Shown: piece after piece, positions 1 to 10,800 of the stretch
Position numbering within the stretch: position 1 is the stretch's first letter
How the letters are laid out: each line of letters begins with the position of its first letter
Assembly (NCBI GenBank): GCA_029204225.1
Contig: CM055105.1
Coordinates: forward strand, 11,289,730-11,353,729
Length of the DNA stretch: 64,000 bases
Direction of reading: 5' to 3'
Origin: Diphasiastrum complanatum
Lineage: Eukaryota > Streptophyta > Lycopodiopsida > Lycopodiales > Lycopodiaceae
Notes under the pieces: model-generated
What the model saw: only the letters and a program-made list of their open reading frames with translations
Databases searched by the model: none
What the model was told of the DNA's origin: nothing
Made by a program: the position numbers and the translations under genes

Positions 1-420
1 CTCCTTCATTATCTCAGCTACGTTCACCGAAAGCAGAAAATGTTCGGGTAGAGGTATCACGAACTCCCAAGATGCTGTTGGCGAAGCTAAGAAGTTTTTG
101 TAAGAGACTCTTCAGCACCATAACAAAGGTATGGATACTCGGTGGCGGCCTAAGAAGGATCCAGATACGCTTGTCATACGCTTCACATCTGCACAGAAAA
201 AGGCAAGAGAGGAAGCTTCAACAAATGGAAACGGCGCGGAATCTCTCTCTCGGGACTGGCCTCTGCATTCTGGAAATCTGCACGGACAGCGGGTAACGAG
301 TTTTAGTTCTCTATTTTTTTTTTTTAAACGGTTCGAACGGTTCAAACCAGACGTTCGAATCACAGTTTTTTCAGCGAACCGCGATTCGACACAACATTGC
401 CAGAGACAATAACACGGTCG
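1..420 (+). other. Exon-like open stretch plus GGTTCGAAC-rich sequence
   Basis: Positions 131-292 stay open and read as a charged peptide beginning MDTRWRPKKDPDTLVIRFT, followed by a GT near 293 that could be a splice donor. After it, about 335-395, come several copies of a GGTTCGAAC-like motif. The same motif type clusters beside the hAT-type end at 7347-7450. I do not recognise the peptide. It may be the 3' end of another hAT-type gene cut by the window edge, or chance. Confidence 0.25.
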
Positions 421-788
421 AGTAGAATGGTCAACAAGGGTAACATGTCGGCAGCCTAAGTAATTGGTTCAGTCTCAAGGTCCGTTTTGCATAAGTGGAA
501 AGTTCTATTTCTAGCTTTTTTTCAAACTTTCATGGTCCTCTTTGAGGCCCATATTCCAATTTCCAAGGATTCAGGAAATATTCACGATGTGTTAATGTTT
601 TATAGATATGTTGCACCTCGTGTCATGGTGAAAGAAATATGGGATCGATGTTCTCAACAAACTGTAGGTGCTTGCCATTAGGATCCTCTCATAGGACTGC
701 ACAACAATTGCATGTGAGGGGACTTGGGAGTGTGTTCTCTCTGATTCATATGAAGAAGAGGAACATAATTTCATTGCAATGTGCATAG
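421..788. other. Unassigned sequence left of the copia element
   Basis: No motif, repeat or convincing reading frame is visible. A 64-codon open frame at 487-681 has no recognisable features. By position this is probably intron of the HMA1 gene. Confidence 0.3.
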
Positions 789-1206
789 TGTTAGAATTAA
801 TGGTTAGTTAATTGTAGAGGCCAGCTTGCGAGCTAGTTTAAAGGACTATTTCTATTTCTAGTATAAGTCAAAGTCTAAGTTTGACTAGGTACCTAAGATA
901 GTACCAATTTTGCTAGAATAGTATAGAATACTATTTTATGATTATGCTAACATAGATTGCTATTCTTGAGACTTAGTAATTAGCATAACTGCTTTTACCA
1001 AATGGTATAATAGGCAAATAGCGTTTGCTTTAAAGCATGTCCAGTCTCTATAAGAGTAGATGGGCGCCCTCCTTCATGTTGAATCAACTCAGATCAATTC
1101 AGTTCATTGTTCTTGTGATTCCTCTTCTTCCTCTTGAGTTTGGTTATTTTGTGAGTACTAATAAGATTAGTCTACTCCGAGTTTGAGAATCACTGAGATT
1201 CTATCA
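789..1206 (+). repeat. 5' LTR of the copia element
   Basis: Begins TGTTAGAATTAATGG and ends just before the primer-binding site. It matches 4129-4470 along its length, except that the other copy lacks 77 bases (equivalent to 870-946) and has a 4-base TAAT expansion. A TATAAGAG at about 1050 fits the position of an LTR promoter. Confidence 0.9.
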
Positions 1207-1220
1207 TGGTATTAGAGCAG
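1207..1220 (+). promoter_or_regulatory. Primer-binding site, initiator tRNA-Met type
   Basis: TGGTATTAGAGCAG directly follows the 5' LTR. It differs by one base from the TGGTATCAGAGC site that is standard for plant copia elements and pairs with the 3' end of initiator tRNA-Met. Confidence 0.88.
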
Positions 1221-1384
1221 GGTTCCTAAGATCGGGATCTACGGAGGAAATTATTGGTGCAGGTCACAACTGGTACAAGTTCATCTGAGGGTGGCAGATC
1301 TGGTGCAGGCAGGATATAGCTGGTGCAGGCAAAAACTGAGGGCGGCAGATCTGGTGCAGGTCACAGAGCTGCAGGTTACAGCTG

Positions 1385-4134
1385 GTGCAGGCAGCATCTG
1401 AGGGTGGCCTTGTACAAGTTGTTTTGAATAGCTTACCATTTCAATATCAAAACTTTGCTATGACACGAAGTTTGAGGGAAAGATCGATGACATTCGACGA
1501 GCTAAATGGATTGCTACTTCAAGAAGAATTACGAAGACAAAACTTGATGTCTAGGGAAGATTTCAAGGAGCTGGGTTTCTTCACCACGAATCAAGGTAAG
1601 AAGGGCAAAAAGAAAGGAGGTAAAAAGGATCACAAGCAGGAAGGACAATTCGGAAAAAGGAGACAGTTCCAAGTCCAATCCAAAGAGAAATGGCAATTGT
1701 AACTTTTGTGGTAAATATGGTCACTTTGCGTTTGAGTGCACGAAAAAGAAGGCCATCCAGGACAAGAAGAAGCAGTCAAGCAACTTCATTGAAGACAAAG
1801 ACAAAAGTGAAGCTGTGGGATGCTATGGGTTATTCTTAGCTTCAACATCAGAGAACTCTAATGACTATTGGTACATTGATTCTGGAGCAACGCAACATAT
1901 GACACCACATCGTGAGTGGTTCACACAGTTTGATGACAGTGGTGTAAATGCACATGTCAAGCTTGGAGACAATTCTTCTTATGACATCAAAGGTAGAGGT
2001 ACAGTGAGAGTACATTTACCTTCAGGGAATATAGGAGAAATTAAGAATGTTCCAGGTTTAAAGAAGAATTTACTTTCAGTTTCTGCTATTGCTAAACAGA
2101 ATATGAAAGTTGAGTTTGATGATCAGAAGTCTCATAAAAGACAAAAACAAAGGTTACAAAGTTGTGGTCAAAGGATCTTTGTAAGGTCGACTTTACAAAC
2201 TTGATGCGTCTACATCGGATCATCAGGTTTGTGCAGCTTCTGATAGCATGGAGAGCAGGATGTGGCACGAAAGGTTTGGACATCTGAACTATAAAAGCTT
2301 ACAGGTTCTAAAAGACAATAATATGACAATAGGATTACCTAATATTGTATCTGCAGAAAAAATCTATGAAGGATGTGTTATGGGCCAGCATCACTGTATG
2401 CAGTTTCCTAAGGATGGAGCATATAGAGCCAAGGAGATCTTGGACCTTGTTCATACAGACTTATGTGGTCCCATGCAGACTGAGTCTATAGGGGGAGCAT
2501 CCTACTTCATGGTATTTGTGGACGATTTTTCCAGGAAAGTATGGATATACTTGCTTAAGTACAAGAGTCAAGCTTTTAAGTTCTTTACTCAGTTCAAATC
2601 GCTTGTTGAGAAGCAAACAAGAAAGCAAATAAAGATTCTACGTTCAAATAAGGGATGTGAGTTCATATCTACAGAGTTCCAAGAATTCTGCAAAGAACAT
2701 GGAATCAAGAGACAATCTGCTTTGACAGATACACCACAACACAATGGAGTAGCCAAGAGAAAGAACAAGTCCATTGTGGAGAGTGCTCGAAGCATGCTAT
2801 GAGGTAAGAACCTCAAGAATCATTTGTGGGGCGAAGCAGTTTGTACAACAGTTTACTTACTCAACAAAAGTCCTACAAAAGCAGTTCTCAATCGAACTCC
2901 AGAAGAAGCTTTCATAGGTATAAAACCTAAATTGGATCATCTGTTTGTTTTCGGTTGTATTGCATATGCTCACGTTCCTGAAGATCATCGTCAAAAACTT
3001 GATTCAAAGGCAATCAAGTGTTTATTCCTTGGTTATGATGAGGAAGAGAAGGCATATCGCCTTTATAATGTTACCAGTAGGAAGGTGATTATGAGCAGGG
3101 ATGTTGTGTTCGAAGAAAATGAGTCTTCTAACCTAGAAGATCATGAGGAAGATGTATTTTCTCCTACAACAAAAACTCCGGTTATAGATGATGTTCAGGA
3201 AGATACTCCATGTGATACAACTTCTACACAAATTGAACCAATGGTGAGTACACAGGTGGATCTTGGTAAACGTAAGGAAAGGTCAAGAGTATTTGATACA
3301 TATTCTCCTTCTACGTCACCTACAAAGAAATTACCAAGATGGTATTGTGAGACTATACAAGATAGTCAAATGTTGGATGAGGGAGAATCGAGCCAACAAG
3401 GAGCTAAGAGATTGACACGATCAAGTGGATACTATTGTGAAGCTGGTGAAGAAACACATTATGCGTTTATGGCTTCAGTATTGGATTCTGAGGATCCTTT
3501 ATTTTATGAAGATGCTGCTAAGGAACAAGTTTGGATGAGGAGTACAATTCTATTATGAAAAACAACAGCAAAGAGGATTTTGTGTTATGTCAAAGGGACA
3601 CTCAGGTATGGCATTTATTATGGTAAAGGAACAGACATAAAACTTGAAGGTTTTGTTGATGCTTACTGGGCAGGAAATGCAGAAGATAGAAGATCGACTA
3701 TAGGATATACATTTAATCTTGAAACTGGAGCTATATCTTGGAGTAGTAAAAAGCAACCAACAATTGCTTTATCTTCTACAGAGGCAGAGTATAGGGCTAC
3801 TACATCAGCGGCTTGTGAAGCAATGTGGTTACGAAGGATTCTAAAAGATCTTCATATAGAACAAGTTGAACCTGGAGTACTTTGGTGTGACAATCGGAGT
3901 TGCATTCAGCTTGCGAAGAATCCGGTGTTTCATAGCAGGTCACAGCATATTGAAGTTCAGCAGCATTTCATACGAGAAAAGTTGCAGAGTGGTGAAGTAG
4001 AGTTGATCTACTGTGACACCAATGATCAAGTTGCAGATATCTTCACAAAAGGACTTGGTCGTGAAAAGTTTGAGAAGTTCAGGACACTCCTAGGTGTAAT
4101 TGATAATCAATTATCCATTAAGGGGGAGTGTTAG
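1385..4134 (+). pseudogene. Broken copia gag-pol
   Basis: Fragments in order: gag C-terminal part (1385-1680); a CCHC zinc knuckle (NCNFCGKYGHFAFEC, about 1684-1740) that lies in another frame; protease with WYIDSGATQHM (about 1869-1901); GAG-pre-integrase and integrase (2248-2802); integrase C-terminal domain (2824-3540); RNase H with STEAEYRA and CDNRSCIQL (3580-4134). Defects: a frameshift before the zinc knuckle, a frameshift at about 2150, an in-frame TGA at 2800, and loss of the whole RT between EEYNSIMKNN and AKRILCYVKGTL near 3566. In the integrase, the second catalytic Asp reads Asn (RSNKG) and the Glu reads Lys (GVAKRKN). The 5' half of gag is absent. No product is expected. Confidence 0.92.
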
Positions 4135-4470
4135 AATTAATGGTTAATTAATTAATTGTAAAGGCCAGCCTGCGAACTAGTTCAAAGGCCTATTTCTATT
4201 TTTTGTATAAGTCCTAACATAGATTGCTATTCTTGAGACTTAGTAATTAGCATAACTGCTTTTACCAAATGGTATAATAGGCAAATAGCTTTTGCCTTAA
4301 AGCATGTCCAGTCTCTATAAGAGCAGATGGGTGCCCTCCTTCATGTTGAATATATTCAGATCAATTTAGTTCATTGTTCTTGTGATTCCTCTTCTTCCTC
4401 TTGAGTTTGGTTATTTTGTGAGTACTAATAAGATTAGTCTACTCCGAGTTCGAGAATCACCGAGATTCTA
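4129..4470 (+). repeat. 3' LTR of the copia element
   Basis: Preceded by the purine tract AAGGGGGAG and begins TGTTAGAATTAATGG like the 5' LTR. It is shorter than its partner because of a 77-base internal deletion. It ends in GAGATTCTA; the last bases differ from the 5' copy. The next ~90 bases (4465-4563) happen to be open and coding-like, reading QLDKHAKLQLLKKLKEVGEP, with no family recognised. Confidence 0.9.
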
Positions 4471-4817
4471 AGACAGTTGGATAAGCATGCCAAGTTGCAA
4501 CTATTAAAGAAACTCAAGGAGGTAGGGGAGCCCATACAAGTGTTAGCTATGTTGAATTGTGAACCATGCACATTGTGTATAGCATACACTATACAATGTA
4601 CATAGTATTGTAATTACTAAATAACATAGAATGATCTGAAATCTTGATTAAATTTTGCAAATCAATGATCAATCCCAATGAAATGAATGTGGATTGGTCA
4701 TTGGGGTGTCTAATTTCATAGTCAATCCAAGTTGTCTTCTTACATGCACTGGTTTCTAAGTAGTCTCTTTTTTGATCAAGTTCAAAGCATTTGATGAGGT
4801 TTTTTATGTTTGTTTAG

Positions 4818-7800
4818 GTCACTCTCTTTCACTTTGAAGATAAAGTACGGCCTGGGGCAGCTGAGGTTCTGGATTCTTTGAAAAAACAAGCTGGCCTTCA
4901 AGTTATAATGTTAACTGGTGACCATTCTGAGAGTGCTCAAAAGGTTGCTGAAGCAGTTGGTATTGATGTAGTTTACTCAGGATTAAAGCCTGAGGACAAG
5001 CTTCACAAAGTCAAGAACCTTGCTTGGCAAAAAGGTAATTTCACCACTAATGCCTTTAATTGTTGGTGTATATTTCTCTTTGTAATACTTTTTAGGAGAT
5101 TAGCTAAATATCTTAAAAAAAGTTGCATTTTTCTAGAAAACAAAAACAATAGTGAAGTGAAATTTCCTAAGAAATAAAAAATAATAGATCTACTTACTTA
5201 AAAAGTTTCCAGATTTAATCCAGGTCCTCTAGGGATAAGAATGCTGCGTTCATAGTAATCTCAAACCGTGAAATTCAAGAAATTGATCTTAAGAATGCTG
5301 CAAGTATCGGGAATCAAGCACGAGATGGGTTGAGGATTCTTGTGAAGATGATTCCTATTTACGACAACCATCATGTTAAGAATGGACTCGCTAGGGAGAC
5401 AAGCTTTGTCTTCTCTAGGCATAGTGTTAGGGAGAAGGCAAAACATGTGGGTGACATGTTTTGAAATAATTTTGCATTTTGAAGCGTTGCACTCTAGAAT
5501 GTCTTTTTTCTCTAACACTACTCCCTCACATATCATCAACTTTGACTAGCTTCAAAATTTATATGTTAAGACTCCATATATTGTTATCTTAACTATATAT
5601 ATACTATAGGTCAAGATTTAGGATTCATTATCAAATATGTTCTTATGTGTCAAACGCTAGAAACCAAATCAAAGTTTATTTTATAAAAAAAAAAAATCTA
5701 GAATACAACTTTTTGTTTGGGATTTCTATGGTTTTCATCTAGCGTTTTGAACAATAGGTTAGGTCATTTCAAACACATAAGAACCAAGGGTTTTGAGAAC
5801 GATTCGAACAAGTCGATTTGTCTGTCTGAAGCAGAAAAGAATCGGCCCAATTAGACTTCAAATTGTCAAATTGTTGTAGTTTTTTATTTTTTGTTGATCT
5901 TATTTTTGGTCCTTTGTTAAAGCAAAAACAAGTGCTAGTCTAGGGTCTAGGGCACAATTCCTTATCTTTTCCATGGGGACTTTGTTTGATTGGCTTTGCT
6001 GTTTAGTGCTAGCCTCATCATGATTCAGTCTACCCTTCAACTTTGGAGAAGTGATCAAAACTCAATACTTGTTTTACAATGTATGAAAGCTAATGTGCGC
6101 ACGTGTTTGTGCATATGAACTACACCTACTCAAGGGCATTGATGACATGAGTAGGGATGTCACATCATATTGTCCACATTACGCATGGTGAAATTGGTGG
6201 TATAAGCGTGTGGTTAAGACTCCATAAGGTCGAGTATTGTGCATCTCCTTTATTATATTGGGTATTATCCTAGACATAACATTGATATATGCAATTACAC
6301 CTTTGTACAACGTAGACTATAATTAATGGGTTTTGTCTTCTGGCTATTGATTCTTGAATTATAGATGGTGAGTGCTCAATGGCTTCAATGCTCAATGTTA
6401 TAACTTCATAATATTGAAATTTGTAGAGCTCTTTGAAATTGTCTTGAAATACAATCAAGGTACTTGATCTATAGTAGCAAGATACCCAATGATCGAATTT
6501 TAGAATTAGATCAATGCAACCTTTAATGCTTGTGTTAAAGCTTATAACTTAAGAATATTGAAGCAACTCTTCAAAATTGGTTGGAAACATGATAGTAGGT
6601 ATGTGATAACAAGACACATCCCTTATACACCTATCCTTGATTTGGGCTCTCTGACACTATAAATAGGGTCTAGGTCCTCACTCCTCAGACACTTGGATAA
6701 TTCATAAGGATGATTTAGTGAAGCTTTTATTTGAATCACATCAAATTCTTGTATCAGCCTGAATCAAATAAAGGAGAGATTTGTGCATTGATTTTCGTGA
6801 AGATTATGTTTGAAATGACTCCGATTTTCAAAAAACATTTTGAGCAAACAAATTGAAATTTTTTTGCCTTAGATTTTTTTTTATTCTAGTTGGGCTGATT
6901 CGGACCATTCCTATTTTGAACCACGATTCAAGAAACATGCATAAGAACTTATCCCTATTAATGATATATGTATTCCAATAGAAACTCTACTATATCACTA
7001 TATCTTTAATTTAAACTGATCTTTAGTCCCCATTGTTTTTAAGAGAAAACTTTTTTAAGGACCTTTGGAATGGGGTGTTTCAAACATAGTTGCACTACTT
7101 TTTTGGAAACGCGGTTCAAAAACGCGTTATTGGATTCTGGGAGCATTTCTCATAAACGTGTTTTTTTTTTTTTTTTTTTTTGTGGGCAATATGGGTATCA
7201 GATGAAAGCTCTAATTAAGGCCATTATTTTTATGTATGTCGCCGAGCATTTCTAATACAATTTGGTCAAGTTTAGGTGCATTAATCCATGTTGTGTTCTG
7301 TCAAGGATAAAAATTCAAAACTAACCTCTAGCCTGTTCGTTACGATCAAGGTTGCATCCCAATTTGAACAGGTCGATTCGAACCGGCCGGTTCGAACCGA
7401 TTCTTTGGGGTTCAAACCGCCAGGCCAGGTTCCAATCGGAAAACGGTTCGAACCTGTTTTTTTCATTCTTCAAAAAAAAAGTCATATTCACTGTACATAC
7501 TACAGATACTTAATAGCTGACTAGAGTATAACTGAAATTTGAGCTCAGAGGCTAGAGCTGAATCCTGATAATAGTTATTAGTGACTACTAACTAGTGACC
7601 ACTGACTAGTCTGATACAATGATATGGATAATGTTAGCTACTAGCTAGGTAGAGTCTAGAGTCTAGACCGTACTACGTAGGTATAAGGACCGTAGATTGT
7701 AATTTTGTTTCAAAGTTGAAAGTTGAAGTTCAAACTTATTTGCAAATTGCAATGTCGAGATCGGAGAAAAGAATAAACAAGAAGGTTATGACAATGTTTG

Positions 7801-10800
7801 AGATAGCCAAAAAAATTTAGGTTAGAAACTTAGATTTATTTGACATCTGTCATCATCATTCATCATTCAACATTGAACGTTCTATATGTAACTACTAACT
7901 ACTAACATAATACATTAAATACCAAAATCAAAATTGTAAAACTTTAAAGATTAAACCATTAGTAATTAGATAATCGACTAACAGACTACAGTTAACTTCA
8001 GGAATCAGAAACTTCAAACTAGAATCCATAATATATCATGATTCATAAATTTCTCACCTACACTCTGCATGGCCTCCTCATGGAGGAATGCGTACACGTC
8101 CTCCTCTGACTGGTCTCTCGGTGGCAACTCTGGAACCTTTGCCACATCAATTAGATCAGGATTAACCTACGCACATGTCACAATGGCACAATGTTGAATG
8201 CATATGTCACAATGGAGGCACAAAGTTGAATGCACATGTCACAATGTCACAATGGCACAAAATTTGGAGGGCCGACAAAAGTTAAAATTTACCTACAGTC
8301 TACTATGATGGATCACATGTTAGAATTTAGAAATCATAATTTATGGCTTACAAGTTACCTGGATAGGCTCTGCGGTGGTCTGGAGTCTACCCAAAAATCT
8401 CAGGTTGGCGAGTACGTACACCAACCTCTCCAACTGTGCAGATGAGAGTCAATTCCTCTTCTTTGTGTGAATCAAGGAATGGACACTCCAGTTTCTCTCA
8501 CAAGCGACTGCAGTCAGTCCTGTGAGAGAATCCTGATGGCAAGGTGACGCAATTTGGGGACATCAACCCCAAACTTCGACCACCATGACACGGGACGTAG
8601 CTGGCCCGAATCACAGTTCAAGGAGAAGTTAGTACTTACTACTAGCAAGTTGCAACCAAGTTCCAACAAGTTACAATATGATTGACTAATTGTGCAGTAA
8701 AATGTGAAGTAACAAGTTAAAACTGTAATGGACCATGGTCAGTTTATTACCCTCTCTCAAAAGCGCCAGGACAGTGGCGAACTCCAAGGTCTCCTGCCTG
8801 AAAATCTGGAGCTCATCCAGCAGGTTATCCTGCTCGCGTACATCAGGATAAACTCGGGAGATATAGCCATCCCTAAGCTCCCTATCTGTGTACTGCTCCT
8901 CATTCCTCCAAAGTGGATGTAGTATGTTGGCCATGGCATGCAAGGGCTTATGAAACCACTCCCACCTGCTCAGCCGGACCTCCGCAAGCCTGCAAGAATT
9001 AAGATTGAAGACACATTAATAATTATACTATATACTATATAGTACATACTACATACTACATTTGACATTTGAATCTTGATATACCTCTCTGGGTTGATGG
9101 TCGTGCAAAGGCTCAACTGCTCGCCCAGCCTGTCCATGAACTCGTACAAGAGGCCCAATGTGCAGCCCTCCTGTGATGGCCCCCACTGCGCCCAGTCAAC
9201 GGCAACAACCATCTGTCTCAAGCCTTGATGAACTTTCAGCAGTCGTTCTAGGACCAGGAACATAAATGCAAACCTGCACAGGGCACAAGTGACAAGTTCT
9301 AACTTCTGAGTCCTGACAACACAATACATGGCACATGCATGAAATATTTACCACTACTAACTAAACAGTAAATACTTACCAACAGAAGCGCATTCAAATT
9401 TGAGTTGCAACTTGCAACTTGCATACCTGGTGGGGGCAGGTCTCAAGACATCCAAGGTGGACTGTCTCCTGAACATGGCCAGGACCCTGGGCTTCTTGGT
9501 GACGAATCTCACCAAGAACCGTGGCACCACCTCCGCAATCCATGGAATCTTGGCCACATCCTCGACCAACAAGTCCAGGTAGTGTGCAGCACAAGGTGTC
9601 CAAAAGATGTGGGGGTAGGTCTCAGTAACGTGCCTACCCATGGAGACGCAGTTTGACGCGTTATCTGTGACCACCTGCACAACCATACAATGCAATGCGC
9701 ATGACTTTGGAAATCCGAATTCAAGTGCTTAGTGAACCATAATCCATTGTTAATCAATCACCATTGAACAATGAACATTCAACATTGACATTTACAATTT
9801 ACCATTTAACAATATAGTATAATATATATACCTGTACAACGTGTTGTGGTCCGACCTCCTCAATAGCAGCTCGAATCTGTGAGAACATGTAGTCGCCCGT
9901 GACTGCCTCCCCAGAGGTGTCGATGGATTTGAGAAACATCATCCCCATGCACGAAGACACCAAGATATTCAATATGTGGCGCCTCCTCATATCACTCCAA
10001 CCATCAGATATGATGGTGCAACCATACCTAGTTGAAAGTTCATAGGTGACAAGTCACGACTCACATTGTAGTGGCACAACTTACAAGTGACAAGACAAGA
10101 TGATAGATCCGAGGTCGTAATTCAAATTTCATGGCAAATTTCAATGATGAATGATTATGTGAAAATTGACAAATTACAATCATGATTCATGACTAAACAT
10201 AAATAGCTAGTTGCAATTAACAAGTAATAAGTATGCATTGTGCAATGCCACCACAATGTATGAAAACTTAATGTACAAATTACAATGTACATACTACATA
10301 ATACATATCAATGATCAATCATCATAGAGTCTTTAAAGTTTACAGTGCATAAATTTAAAAGGATAGTAGTACGTACTGGGCCCATGCTTTCCTGAGAGGC
10401 TCTAGCTTCTGGTCAACAGATGCCTGCTCATCAAGAAGTCCCTTCGTCCTCAGGTGCTCACAAGATGGCCCCGGCCACACTTGCCCAATCGCACTCACTG
10501 CACTCATCGCCCTCCTCCATGTCGGGGTCTTAGCCAGATGAAATGGCAGATCGCAGGTGTAGAACAACTGTCGAACGACAACCTCTGCTTCTGCCATGGC
10601 TCTGGGAGCGAAGCTGGACACATAGTACTCCCTGCCCCCCAGCTGTGTAGTGCGGCCCCGTCTACCTCTCCCTCTCTCAGGTGGATGATGTGGTGCCGGT
10701 ATGCTCATGGCTGGAGGTGGTGTCGAGGATCCTGCACCAGAAGGCGGGTTAGGCCGGGTACTAGGCCCTGCCTCATCTGCAGCTCTGTCCTTTGAGCCAT

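Larger units (their letters stand above)
789..4470 (+). mobile_element. Decayed Ty1/copia LTR retrotransposon, RT deleted
   Basis: The element runs from a 5' LTR (789-1206) through a primer site (1207-1220), gag, protease, integrase and RNase H to a polypurine tract (about 4120-4128) and a 3' LTR (4129-4470). The order protease, integrase, RNase H is that of Ty1/copia. The reverse transcriptase is missing: integrase C-terminal sequence and linker run straight into RNase H at about 3566. There is also a gag frameshift, an in-frame stop and altered integrase catalytic residues, so the copy is dead. No clear 5-bp target duplication is seen (CATAG on the left, nothing matching on the right). It sits upstream of HMA1 exon 4818-5034 in the same orientation, most likely within an intron. 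Confidence 0.93.

Noticed and set aside
789-4470. Target duplication for the old copia element
   Set aside because: Left flank CATAG has no match on the right under any reasonable LTR end (GTTGG, AGACA).
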